Source: Ficedula albicollis
Taxonomy: Eukaryota; Chordata; Aves; Passeriformes; Muscicapidae
NCBI RefSeq assembly: GCF_000247815.1
Contig: NC_021671.1
Coordinates: 19,917,511-19,981,510, forward strand
Direction: 5' to 3'
DNA: 64,000 nucleotides
The position numbers were made by a program, and so were the translations under genes. Position 1 is the stretch's first letter; each line of letters begins with the position of its first letter. Below the pieces are notes generated by a model. That model was given only the letters and a program-made list of their open reading frames with translations. It did no database searches and had not been told where the DNA came from. Positions 13,459 to 27,640 of this stretch are shown one piece after another.

Positions 13459-15889
13459 AATAGCAGAAATTAATTTCTAGCCCTAATGATTTGTTGCTGA
13501 AATATGACTTTCTACTGTGAAACAGAATCACTGGTCACAACTGAGAAAGGAATTAAAAATATCATCATAATAAAACAATTTCATTTAATTTTCATTTAAT
13601 CCTCCTATAGTCATACCTGCTTTCTGAAGGTGGTAAAGTATGCATATTCTTGTCAATTTAGCTACTGACTGAGTTAAAAGTGTGGGGTTGGTTTTTAAAA
13701 AAAATTGTCATTGTCTTAAAGGATAATGCATGTATGACTGAATTGTCTGAAAAGCAAAGGATCATAGCAGGACCTAGAGAAAATACAAGGTGGCATCTTA
13801 TGTGCCTGTTGAGTTCCTAACTTTTTTCCAGCCCCAGACAAACCTTGAGCTAGAAATTGAATACTTCTCTAAGCAATAATAGTGCAGCCTCAGGCTGCCT
13901 CCTTATTTTGGTGAGTATGTTGTGGGTTGCTGAGGGATGAGGAAGAAAAATGGACTGCTCTTACACAAGGAGCAGCTTCCTCAATCTTGAGAGACAGGGA
14001 TGGTGATGAGGAGTGTGGATGGTGCTTGTTCCCACTAAAGAAACACTCTTTTGCTTTTGATTATAGAAAAGTCTGTCTGTGTAGGCATCTTTCTTTTCCT
14101 AGCCAAATCTAGTAATATCAGGCAGTAAATGATGTGTTAAGACTAGGTGTGGAAATAAATTTACAGTTCCTCCAAGCTTAATTTGCAGAGCCATCCATGC
14201 TCCAGTCCAGCTGAATAGTTGAAATGGAACCTGCAAAACAAAAGAGTGCAACAGGCTCTTATTATTAGGGAATCCACATAATCTCAATTAGGCTGGTTTG
14301 GTGATCTAACTTCTGTACAATTGAAAGACCAAAACTAGCAGACAAGTTCCCTTTTAATGTCAACAGAGATGTTTGAAGTAGCTAGCTGCAAATCTCCTTG
14401 TTTGTTGAGATAAAACTGAAGCATATTTTAACATAAAAAACGATTGTCAGCTGGGTCAAATACATAGTAACTCTTAAAATAATACCAAGAATGGTATATG
14501 CAAATTAAGAGACAGTTTTTTGTTTATATATATATATAATTTGTCTTAAGTGCACAGTGAACACTAATAAGTAGAATCCTACAAACTTACACTGGATATA
14601 TTGAGTACACTCTAGAGTGCTGTAATGTTTGAATGTTCAGAAGGGCAAAACTATTTTAGTTTGACTACCTTGCTGGAAATATTGTTTTGTGTATTAGGAA
14701 GGAAAGTCTGCATGTGATATGCCCCTTCTAGGCAAGCAATGAACTGTGGATAAATTGTGCTGGATTTGTAATAATGGCCTCACTACTGTCACATGCAAGA
14801 ATAGTGGCTGAAGGCAGCAGACAGTCCATTATCAGATTAAAAATCTATACTCTGAATCTATGGAAGAAGCAATCTATTAGGGCCCACTAACATACATTCA
14901 TATAACAAAGGATAATTTCTCAGACTCCATTACATCTGTTGAAAGAATTTAGTGTATATGGCTGAAATTCAGCATGGTGTTATAAATAATTCACATTGGC
15001 AAAGACCAAATCCCAGGCCTTGATCACATAATTAATTGATTTATCTGCACAGAGCACGACTGCCAAATCTTTGTTCATTGGTGTGGTGTTTACTCCTGTG
15101 ATTAGTCCTGCTGGTTGCTGCCACTTTTTCTCAGACTGGAGCATGCCCACCCCGTAAAAAGTCCTCCACAGAGGAGTGGACAAGGGTGTAAACTGCTGGT
15201 GATTGCTTCATAATCATAGGCTTGTATTACTTTGTTCTCTCTGGTGGCCCATTTTCTTTTAAGAACAATAACATTTTAGAAAGCTACCATGCCTGAAGAC
15301 ATGTCTGATTAAGATGCCCATAATACAGCACTGATCTAAGCTATTTTACTTCTGTAAAAATATCAATAAAAAGGAATTTTAAAACATTAATTACTGCATG
15401 GTACTCCAGTTTCCTACCTGTCTTAATTTCCACATGCATATTTGGATGCTGTTCTGTGTGAAGGATGCTGACTGAGATGTTCTGCTCCAGGACAAACAGT
15501 GCTCTGGGCAGTCCCATCCTTGTTGTCTCTGGGCCAGCAGCAAGTAACAAAAATAACAAACTTTTCAAGATCACTTAGCAGAGCTGGGCATGAGGGGATG
15601 ACCCTCTGCCCCTGCCCTCTTCTAAAGCACTGCACAGAAGAAAGTTGCCAAGGGCCAGGCTCTAGCTGAGACCCACTGCTTTCCTGGACACACCCAGCTG
15701 AAGTCGTGGCTGCCCTTCCCATCACCTGGGGCTCCATTTTGTCACCTGTACTGGGGTGGACTCTCACAAAGTCCTGCAGAAACAGCAGGACTTGGCTACT
15801 GAGCAAGGCAGAAAGGCCTTAACCAAACAGTAAAGCCTTTTTCTCTCAGCATCTGGAAACACACTCAATTTGGAAATTTCATTTGTTTG

Positions 15890-15921
<32 letters not shown>

Positions 15922-17066
15922 CACTATAAACAAAAAGTTCTCACATTCAGGCCAGTTTTGCATGGAGATGAGTCCTGACCAACAGCAAAGCTGTCTCCTC
16001 TCCCTGCTGACTCTAAAGAGAAGCAGCAATGACTCACTGGTCCTCACATGGAGATTTCACAGGTTTGCCTTAGCATATATGCCACTCCACTCCATGCAGC
16101 CTGTTTGGCTTACAGCACTGCTGGCTAGGATGCACAGCACCTCCACATCCCTGCTGTGCGAGATAAGCACATGGTACTGATATGAAATGTAATTGATTTC
16201 CCTGGCACAGCCTGTCCTGCAGCTCACAGGCAAGAATCTCAAATAATTTAAAGGGATCAGATCTGTTGTTAAATTGCAACTACTAATATGTGATATTGCT
16301 TTTTCAAACACCCCAGTGAACTATTTGCAATGGCTTCCTTTCTTTCTTTGTAACTTCAGCCTCCTTCTTTCTTTTTCCTTCCATTTATATCCTTCAAATA
16401 TACTTATCTGAACACTCCTGAAGGATGACACGTAGGAAAAAAAGCTATACCAAGACATAATTACACTGACATAGCTAACAGAAAAGACCTAGATGTTTCA
16501 AATGTCAGTAGATCTGAAGATGTGTGGGCAGGATTTACAACACTGGTATGTTGCCACTGGTAACTGACTGCATTTTTAACCTTCCCACTGCTGGCTAGCA
16601 GTGTGAAAAAGGATAAGTCTAGGATTTTAGCACTAGAAATAAACAAGCTCATTATAACTATCTAAAAAGTATTGTTTTGAAGCTGAGACAAACAAGAGGA
16701 AGGACTGTATAAAGGTTAGAGAGGAGCTCTTTCTTCCTGATAGGCAGCCTATACAGCACCTAACCCTTCCAGTTTGCTGGCATGCAGCTGTTTCCTCTGC
16801 TGGATCAGCCCTGAGGACCAGTTTTGGTCACTCCATATAGATGGGAAAGGAAAGAGTGAAGCCTTTTCTGGCAGTATTTTAAAGGCACAGACATCTCAGG
16901 CAAAAGATAGAGTTCCACTGTCAAAAAGTTGGCAGAAGTCTCCTGCTGAGAGTCAGCAATTTGGAGACACCAAGCAATCTGACAGGCTATTAGACCATAT
17001 AGTGGAGTCAGACATATGCTGTGAAGCAGGGGGTAGCTGCTGACAGGGATGTTACACCCAGGGCTT
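13459..17066. other. Unannotated stretch with small simple repeats
   Basis: AT-rich unique sequence. It contains a short TA tract near 14525-14540 and a (TG)n microsatellite at about 15888-15921, interrupted by one TTTG. No gene is recognised. Confidence 0.6.
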
Positions 17067-17130
17067 GAGTTTGAGTTTGAGTTTGAGTTTGAGTTTGAGT
17101 TTGAGTTTGAGTTTGAGTTTGAGTTTGAGT
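17067..17130. repeat. (GAGTTT)n microsatellite
   Basis: About 10.5 perfect copies of the hexamer GAGTTT. On the minus strand the repeat encodes a Ser-Asn run in an open frame (17164-16805); this is a repeat product. Confidence 0.97.
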
Positions 17131-19240
17131 GAGGACCAAGGAGAAAACCAGACTTCTTGGGCACATAATGGTGGTATTATTAGGGTACTAATCTAGACGG
17201 AGGAGAACAAATTTAGGGCAGGATTCAGAGAAAAATTAGAATATGTGAAAGGAGACAGTGAGAAGAGAAAGCCTTGAGATATGTGATTGCACTTCATAAG
17301 TTGTGCAAAGAGGGGGGATACTCCCATTCCTTCTGAGAAGTGCTCATTGCAACAGAGCCCTGGCTAGGAGGTCCCATACAAGCTAGTATCACAAACTGGG
17401 GAGAGTTGCATGGTACTAAAAGTATGTTATTACCCTTAATTAGACATTCAAATGAAAATTAGCCTCATATCCTGAAAACTCACCGAAATGAAGGCAACCA
17501 CACCTGCTCAGCACCTTGGCACTTCATAGGGACTTTGCTTCAGCAAGGAGGGAAATTTCACTGGAAGGTGCGAACATTCAACTCCTCCATTACTGTTAAA
17601 CCTAAATGTGAATTTAAAAATCTTTTAGGCAACCAAATTAAAAACTGTATGAAACCATTCCTGGTCTCAAAACACTGTTTGCTGGTTTTTTATGATCTTG
17701 GAGAGAGCAAATTGTAGATGCCACAGCATTGCTTTTGCTGAAAACAAACTGCGCCTATCAGCTCACAAATTCCAGCTGAGAGTGGTATAGAAGAGACAGT
17801 GCTGTACTCGTGCTGCAGTGCATGTGATTAAACAGCTCTTCCATTTAAAGACCTTTAGGAGAATGCCAGTCTGTTCCTAGTTTTAACCTTTAAAATGCAG
17901 CAAGGACTTCAAGAGCGACTTTGGCATTTCTCAGTGTAACCCACACCTCCCACACGCAGCAGGGATGACTTTACAAGCAAAGCACCAGGGAACCAGACAT
18001 GTATGAATATGTGCAGGCTGTGGACCCCTGTAAAAGGATGCATGTCTCCCAGAGTTTCACCTGTATTCCTCTTGGCATCATTCTAACTCCTCCTGCTGAG
18101 AAGTGGTGTCATTTTTAGCCTCATTAATTTTCAGGGCTTCCCCTTCCCCCTCACTAAATGCTGGCAAGTCAGCTACCACGAGTAAAGCAGGCAGCAGATT
18201 TTTTTTGTGTGTCTCAGAGCGGTAATTAAAGTTGCTAAAATAATAATAGAAAAATTAAAGAAATGTGAAGTTCTTCCCAGGAGCAATGTTCTCTGCATGA
18301 TCCAAGCCTCAGCTGCTTTTGTAGTTGTGAGCTATGGAGATGAGATTGTCTGGGATCCATCTGTCCTGCCCCATCATGTCAGAGTCATGGGGTATAGCTC
18401 AGCTGCTAGGAGATTTCTTATTCCTAAATCATTCTGGAACAATACAGTGGGAGCAAAATCATTGATGCTCTCACCAACTCAATTTCTTGTTTTGTTTGCT
18501 ACTGCTAGGGAATAGGAATTTTTGTATAAAGCTCATCTTTTATTGCTTTCTCATGGAAGTCATTTTATTATGTTTTCTGCATAATTTTCCATGGGACCTT
18601 GTAGCCTTTGGTGTAAAATAAGGACAGGATTTTTTTAGGAGATAGGCATCAGGCTCCCCATCACAAAAAGTCCTCATACAGGTTGTAGTATCCTTAATCT
18701 GGTAATTAATTTCTTTAAGTAATGGATTTACATACATACATGCCCTGTTCTTTGGATGCAAAGCCATCACTGGGCTGGGACCATAAGGTTATGGCTGGTC
18801 TGCATTCCAGCCTAGCACTGGTGGGGCTCAAGCATTTTGTGTTACTGGTCTGTATGGCTGAAACCTTGTGACTGAAGTGACAGGAAAGCTGAACTGAAAT
18901 GCTGAAATACAAAAGTCTCTGCTGCTCTGGGGAGTGCCCTGGGGCTGCCCCTGGGGCCCACCCTGTGATGCTGCCAGCAATGCACACCACAGGATGACAC
19001 TGTGGGTGACCTTCACAAGAGCCCAGAATGGTCTGAGTAAACCTGCTGTGAGCCTGGAGGCTGCTCAGCGTGCTGGAGATGGTTTCCACTTTGGCAGTGT
19101 GGATGCTCAGGGCCATGCCCACTTTTCTGTCTGAGGACGTTGCTCTGCAGTGGCCTCTTTTCTTCTACTACTGGTTTCTCACATTAAACATCAAGAAAAA
19201 TGCAGTGCAAAGAATGGACTTTCTTATTCACACTGCACAG
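17131..19240. other. Unannotated stretch, no gene recognised
   Basis: Unique, mixed-composition sequence downstream of TMSB4X. I see no recognisable exon, mobile element or RNA gene. Confidence 0.55.
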
Positions 19241-19345
19241 GGGGTCATGGCATTTCTCAGAGGCAGTGTCCAGTTTAGGTGGAAGGATGAAGAATATCCT
19301 TCTGTTGGCTCAATTTTCTCGTACAGACCACACGACATAGAGCAG
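19241..19345 (+). other. Weak exon-like segment, unidentified
   Basis: A 105-nt segment follows TTCTTATTCACACTGCACAG (AG at 19239-19240) and ends GAGCAG|GTGAGG (GT at 19346-19347). It holds exactly 35 open codons, phase 0 at both ends, including GSVQFRWKDEEYPSVGSIF. I do not recognise the peptide. A 35-codon open stretch with splice-like borders can easily arise by chance, so this is only a candidate. Confidence 0.17.
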
Positions 19346-22300
19346 GTGAGGTGAACTAAGATGCATGAAAAATTAATCCAGTGAATTATTTTTCTGATTA
19401 TCATGTAGCTCCACAATTCACTACATTATCTTGCATCAAAATCTAGCTGAGCAGAAGGCTTTAAAGATAAATTCCAAAACTTCAAGTGATGGTTGAAGAA
19501 GTATTTCTCCATTTCAAAACATTTAAAAATGCCATACCTGACTAATATAAACCACATCATAAGTAGTTATATGTCAGATGGACAGGAACCACCATTTAAA
19601 AAAATAAAACACTAAGCAGTATCTATTGAAATTTGTTAAGTATATTAGGTAAGATTTGAAGCATCTGAGAGTCTGAATTTCATACCTGTGGTCTATAGAG
19701 TAGATTTCAGTGAGTTCATTTGAATGAAACTACTGCAGTAGTTTCACATCACTAGATGATACTAGGAATAGCTAAATTGTCCATGGCAGGTATTCTAGAA
19801 CACACAAATGCATTCCTCTTCTTGGTTTGGTGTTTGCTGGGGGGAGTTGCTTTGATTTTTGAGGATTTTCTTTCCATTTTCAAACATATCTCTAAGTGTA
19901 CTTAATGTACTCAATATTTGATCATAACATACAAACAAAGAGCACTGCAAATGTCTGTTCATGGAATCTGCAATGTCTAAAAATCACATGAGATTTTTTT
20001 TCCAGGCCCAAATTGCAAGCCCATGACCACATGCCAAAGATAAAATTATGAGAATTCCAACAGTGGGGAAAATTTTCTTCATCACTGAGAACCCTTTGGT
20101 CAATATAATGATGAATTTTTTTCAAGACAATGTTTTGATGGGACACATGGTGAATATTTGGGGACTATTCAAATGTTGGAAATGTTTTTAAATTGGAGTA
20201 AATCCACTCACTCAGTTCCAAAACATTGCTGCAAGGAAAATCTAGGCAAAAAATAAATCTAGAGCTATCAGAAAAGCTGAGGTCACAGGAATTGTAAATT
20301 TTAAAAAACCAAAAAACATATTTACTCATCTCACTATGCCATTCTTTGCATATTATGGCCTGAAACTAAGGCTATAGGCCTATATTTGATTCTGCTAAGC
20401 CATCAGCATCCACTTACTGTGAGGGAGCAGTGGTTGCAGAACCTCCCAGTTGCCAATTCCCATAATTGCATGAATCTTGTTGTGCCTGACAGTTTTCATA
20501 AAGCCCAAGCTCCATGAGACTGAAAAATCTCCCGAGAAGTCCAGTTTTTGATTACAAGGAGAAAAAGCAATGTTGTAATCTTCATGATTGTAGGAACAGG
20601 AGAAAAAATTATCTTTGCTCTGCTCCCAAATGCTAAAAGCTCATTAACCCAGAGGCAAATTAAGCATCTCTGAGAACCCACTATATTTAATTTTTTTTTT
20701 CTAAGCAGGAAGAATAGGAAGTCAAAGAGGGTTCTGACATTTTTAAAACCCAGTAAAAGCAATACTGGAATTCAGATCGTTAAGTTCAGCTGAAAACAGA
20801 GAGAAAAATAGACTCCTGTCATTAAGCCACAGAATTTTGAAAGAGGAGTATGGCAAAGCACAGAGTGTTGGTTTTTTTTTTAAATCACCATATCACAGGG
20901 ACACTAGCAAATGAAACTGCCAGACAGCATACAAATAATGAATAAATGTTGTCTGCAGTTTCTTTTCTCTGAATTAACAAAATAGCCCGTTTTCTGAGAA
21001 TTTGATTGCCTTGCCTGCTTGAATTGAAAATGCACAAAGCTGAAACATCAGAGGATCTCACAGAGGGACAAGTCTGACATAGGTAGCTTTGCATAGTCAT
21101 CCTACTGTACATCAACAAATAAGCAAGAGCTGCATTTTTTATTTCTTCACACCCATTTTAGTATCAGCCCAGTGGAACTATTGCACTGAACACAGTATCA
21201 TGAGCCCACTGTGTTTTATATGATGCTTGGGTAGCGCAGAGTTCCTTATAAATAAAATTCTGCTGTGCAGCAGATGTATGTGGCAGCCATATACCATCAC
21301 AATACACAATAGGAACTACTCATTTCTACACTGTTTCTAGGGAAGTAAAGGGTTACTAGGGGAAGTGGTGTTTTATCACACATTCAACATTGCACAAAAA
21401 TAGCCTAGAAGACCAAAATGCTTACATTGAAGTCTCCACATTTCTGTAATTAATACCACAATGATCTATTTTGGATATGGTTAGCATATGCTTTCTGTCC
21501 AATATATGTATAGTTAATGATATCCGGGGACATGCATGAAAGGGAGAGAAAATCTTCTGAGAAAGGAAGAATTTGCTTCAGTGCTGGAGGGCAGAGCTTC
21601 TCACCACATCACCTCGGCAGAGCTGCCTCGGCTGGGGGTGGGGATGCAGCAACACCAGACACCATAAGTCTCATAGGGCTGGCAGGCTGTGCCTGCACGG
21701 AGTGTGAGATCAAAATCCATATGTTTCTCTTTCTAATGGCCCTTTTTCATAACCAGGGTTTGGGCTGTATTTTTTTTTCTAGTTAATTTGTGGCTGATGA
21801 AAGTTTCTAGACTGACAGCTGAAGAGACTGATTTTATTAACAACACCCAACAACCAGTCCAGACAGTCCTGAGTATCACAATCGATTCCAAGTCTTCATG
21901 TTTCACATCCTCAATTGCATTGCTGTGAAATAGATGTCAGATGTGACCACCTCAGTACTGCCTATGCAAAGCATAGACCTGCCACAATTTTCTTTGAGTG
22001 TGTGAAAAGAGCTGAACAAGGAGCAAAGCAGGGGATGATAAACTCCAGTCTGTAATACCTGAATTTGACCTGAAGGTTTTCTTCACAGTTGATTTTGTAA
22101 TTTTGTTCAGCCTTGATGGCAGAAACAGAGCTATAACAGCAGTAGTGGCTTAGTGCCTTATCTCCTGAAAACAGAACTGAGCTTCACCACCTCATGTTGC
22201 AGTTGCTGGTACCCTTTGACCAGCACAGATCACTTTGGATGTGCAGCTCTGAAGTCATAGGCCTCATTACTGTCAATTACTCATTACATTTTTGCTGAAC

Positions 22301-24014
22301 TATGCTGTATTACAGCATGCACTTTCACTGACTTACGCAGAGCTCTGTATACCTCGTGCTTTGCCTCCCTCAGAAATACCTTGCTGGTTTTTCCCACAGA
22401 TAAATCCACACTAAGCAAGCACTTGCTTCTACACAGTGTGAGTGCACGTGCAGCTCATACTGTTCACTTCTGCACCAAGACATGTCACATCCCATGTTAC
22501 CTGATTAAGATCAGTAGCTGGGAGCTGATTAATTGACTTTTCAGAAACACAGCTTGTAGATTTCCCATCTTTCCCATTATACATGGTGAATAAAATCAGA
22601 GCTTAAACAAGCACAAGAAATGGTTCATTTCCTTCCTGAACTCATCACCTTAAATTACTGTGAAGGTCCTTATACGACACCAGGACTTCCCAAATCTTCC
22701 CATGGACTGATAAAAAAATCTCAAGCCTGAACGGAGATTCTTATCAAACACTCAATTCTGCAAGTTTTCCACGTCTGGGGGGCTGGAGACTGTGCCCACA
22801 AGCATGTGGCACCCCTCTGGCTCCCACCTCCTCCAGAAGCACAGACATCCACCAAATCTCCAAGGAGAGGAGCCCCACTGCCCTCAATGGTGTAAAACCA
22901 AGGCCAGCTTATTGTTGCAGCCAGATCCTTCTAGGAAGCAGTGACAGGATGAAACCCCAAATCTACGTGACCCCACCAAGTCAGCAGCCTCAGCAAAACT
23001 CAAGCTTCCCCAAAGGGACTAATTTTGCTCTATAGGAACTGGCTGAAATTGATGCAGCCTCAAATCCATAAGATAAAACTAAGGCACTGCAGAAGCACGC
23101 TCACCACCCTCCTACAGGTTATCTGACAGCATTTTTGTTTCCCAGAATGTTCATTACTCACTCCACTCTGATGAAATTCATGACTACTAAAGTCAACTCC
23201 TACTGATCTCCCTGGATCACAGGTTTTACCCGCAGTCTTTTGAAGAAAAATAACCAAAAACTGTCCCAGGCCTTAAAGAATTGCTGTAAATCAGCAATGG
23301 AGTGTGGCTATTTGCATGCCAGATTTATTATGATCTTTTTAAGTAAGTTACCACAAGGTTCTTGTCCCCAAATGGTCCAATTTGAATTTTTAAGAATACT
23401 ATAGCTTTTTAAACTTTGAAACCAGTTCTTAGGATCAAGGAGACTGTTAAAAGACGTTGTTCAAAACATGAGCAACATAGTAGCAAATTATTTTTATTTC
23501 CCTGGGACAACAACCACTAAAAGCTTTACGAAACTAAAAAGCTTATGTTCAATCTTGGTCTTAAAATTCAAGTTACAGCTTCCTTTAAATACTGTATCAA
23601 AATAACAAGCCTTAATTATTAAACAAATTAATTAGGGGTTTATACAAATGAGGCCGAATGTCTGCAACAGTACAGAATGGTTTGTACAAGAGCTGTGCTA
23701 TGGGTGGGGCAAAGCAATAAAGGCAGCCCGATTTTTTTGCTTTTATCAATCTCTACATAAAAGAAATACTTAAAGGGATATACTCACATGGTGACAAATT
23801 ATAAGATATGCAATTTTTTACTGAAATCTCTCTAAAAACTAGCTTCAAGAATCGCAAGTTTATGTATTGGTGAGCACACATACTGAAAAAAATTAGAATG
23901 GTGACTGATGTTTGAGGCATCTCCAAAGGTTTTATAGTATCCTGTGTCTCAGTACCGGCTCTTATGCTTCTTATCCATTGATACAGTTCTCCAAATAGAG
24001 GACATAAATACCAT
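19346..24014. other. Intergenic sequence downstream of TMSB4X, nothing recognised
   Basis: AT-rich, apparently single-copy. No gene, mobile element or structured repeat is identifiable by eye. Adjacent to the TMSB4X 3' end, but no second gene model can be built. Confidence 0.55.
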
Positions 24015-24442
24015 CCAGGTTTTAAAACATTTTATTTGCATATTAAAAAAATTGTGCATTCCAATAATTAAAATCATTTGAACAAAAAAAAAAAAAATGG
24101 CACTCGATTAACTGCATTTTACAGCTCGCAGGACCTTGGTACAGCTTTGCATTTATTCGTGTGTTACTCTAGTTTACTGTAGTCCCACCCAAGTTCTTCT
24201 TTCATCAACATGCAAGCTCTTTCATGCCACCAGGACCAAAGCCAGACAGGCAGAGGGAAAGGCAGCGCCTTCATTCAGTGTCAGTAGTTCTTTCTATTCT
24301 TTTGATGTGAAAGGGGCAGTACAGTCATTTTAAACTTTATCCAACCTCTTTGCATCTTACAAAGTTAAACAGCTAAAAGAAGTAAAATAAGAAGGCAATG
24401 CTTGTGGAATGTACAGTGCATAATTTGGAAGGGCAGATTTCA
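24015..24442 (-). other. TMSB4X: TMSB4X 3' UTR with poly(A) signal
   Basis: Downstream of the stop codon the minus strand carries a long stretch that I recognise as closely similar to the mammalian TMSB4X 3' UTR. It includes a block around 24425-24330 (TGCACTGTACATTCC, then the AAGATGCAAAGAGGTTGG region) and a terminal block around 24097-24031 (a T-tract, then TTCAAATGATTTTAATTATT). The signal AATAAA lies at 24036-24031, about 410 nt after the stop, as expected for this gene. The cleavage site near 24015 is inferred from the usual 10-20 nt spacing. Such long UTR similarity is notable for a short gene and supports orthology rather than a retrocopy, because the coding intron is also kept. Confidence 0.85.
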
Positions 24443-25619
<1,177 letters not shown>

Positions 25620-25672
25620 TTACCCCCGGCTGGGGCAGCCCGGTCCCCCCGCCCGCGGGGCCGCGCCCGCCG

Positions 25673-25677
<5 letters not shown>

Positions 25678-25737
<60 letters not shown>
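25678..25737. repeat. 60-bp poly-C run upstream of the TMSB4X start codon
   Basis: A pure C run about 100 bp upstream of the TMSB4X ATG. The 16-mer cgcgcccgccgcgggg is present on both sides (25662-25677 and 25737-25752), the same signature as the larger runs. Confidence 0.85.
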
Positions 25738-25738
<1 letters not shown>

Positions 25739-26168
25739 CGCCCGCCGCGGGGACCCGCACGCTCCAGCTCCCCGCAAGCAAAACGCTTCACCCCCGATAT
25801 ATTTAAAAATAATGCTCGTTTTTAGAAGGGTCTGTATAATCCAGCATCCCAGGCGTTGCGGTTCGCCGCCAGCCTCCAGCGGGGGCAGCTCCCACTATCT
25901 GCGCGCTCCCGAGTACAATAGGGGGGGATGCACACGGCGCTGACCGCGTTTTTATTTCGTTAAGGGAAAAGTAATTAAAAAATACAGCCCTGTGACGGCA
26001 ACAAAGCCGCCCTGAGCCTCGCACGCCACCGCCCTGCAGCAGCGCGCCCGCAGACAATACCCGGCACGGACAATAGCCCCCTCCCTTCCTCCTCGCCTCC
26101 CTCCCACCCCCGGACAAAAGCCCCCGCGCCCTGCCCTGCCCTGCCCTGCCCGCGGCCCCCCCCGGCAG

Positions 26169-26323
<155 letters not shown>

Positions 26324-26379
26324 ACCGGTGTCGCCGCGCGGTGATGCTCGGTCCCGCCGCTCGCTGCTGCCGCCGCTCC

Positions 26380-26455
26380 GCACGCCAGTATAAAGGGCGC
26401 TCGCTGGCGGGGCGGTTTTATCCCCGCGCCTATGCAAATGACGGTGATGTCACCA
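26380..26455 (-). promoter_or_regulatory. TMSB4X: Probable TMSB4X core promoter (CRE-like, octamer, TATA-like)
   Basis: Read on the minus strand, in order: a CRE-like GTGACATCACC (about 26452-26442), a perfect octamer ATTTGCAT (26438-26431), a GC-rich spacer, then GATAAAA (26422-26416), a TATA-like element. A start site 25-30 nt downstream would fall near 26390. The order and spacing fit a strong TATA promoter driving leftward transcription into TMSB4X about 0.8 kb away, with a non-coding first exon and a 5' UTR intron, as is known for this gene family. A second TATA box (TATAAAG) lies on the plus strand at 26389-26395, so divergent initiation is possible. The first exon boundaries cannot be set because poly-C begins at 26323. 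Motifs are seen; function is inferred. Confidence 0.6.
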
Positions 26456-26638
26456 CTAACCATTTTGCCGCTTTCCGCGTTTTTCTCTCTATCTCTTCTT
26501 CTTTCCCCCCTTGCTTCCTTCCCCTCCCTTCATCGCCCAGCCCTCCTCCTCCTCCCCGCGCACACGCGTACACGCACACAAAGCTACACACACACACAGA
26601 GGCACACACGGAGACACTAGCACGGCTTTCAGCTCGGC

Positions 26639-26800
<162 letters not shown>

Positions 26801-27002
26801 TGCCTTTGCATCCCGATGCAGGGACAGCAAAATCCCATCGCTGTCGTCGCTGCAACCCTGCTGCATCTCTCCATCTCCCTGCGTGACGCTTTCCTGGTTG
26901 TGCAATATCGTCTCGCTGATAACGTGACTCAAATGTCGGCATTTAGAAGGAAAAGCCAAAACCCCCTCAGAGCTCTGGGAGCTGCCGCCGGCGCGCCCCA
27001 CG

Positions 27003-27265
<263 letters not shown>

Positions 27266-27640
27266 CTGGGTCAGGGCTGCTGCCCGCCCGCCCTGCGGTG
27301 CTCCAGATGTGCCCAGCGGCTCCCTGCCTCGGGGGATTCAATCCCCAGCAGCAATCGCTCCCAGCCGCAGCATCATCTGCCTTGGTGGGCAGCTGCTCTA
27401 GGGGAGGCGGCAGAAGCACGGAGAGTGTGGGACGCGTGATTCCTGTTCCTGCAAATACGGCATTGGGAAAGAGCTGAAGTGTTCACGTAAAAGAGCCGAG
27501 AGACGCCGGGGGGAGTGTGTGTGCGTGTGCGTGTGGCTGACTGACAGGGAGACGGGAAATCTCTGCGCCTTTGTCTGGCAGCAGCCCTGCTCGCTTTCGA
27601 GGACTGAGGGGGTACGGGAGCAGGCGTGTGGGAATTCACT

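Noticed and set aside
17035..17164. Ser-Asn repeat protein on the minus strand
   Set aside because: It is the translation of the (GAGTTT)n microsatellite.
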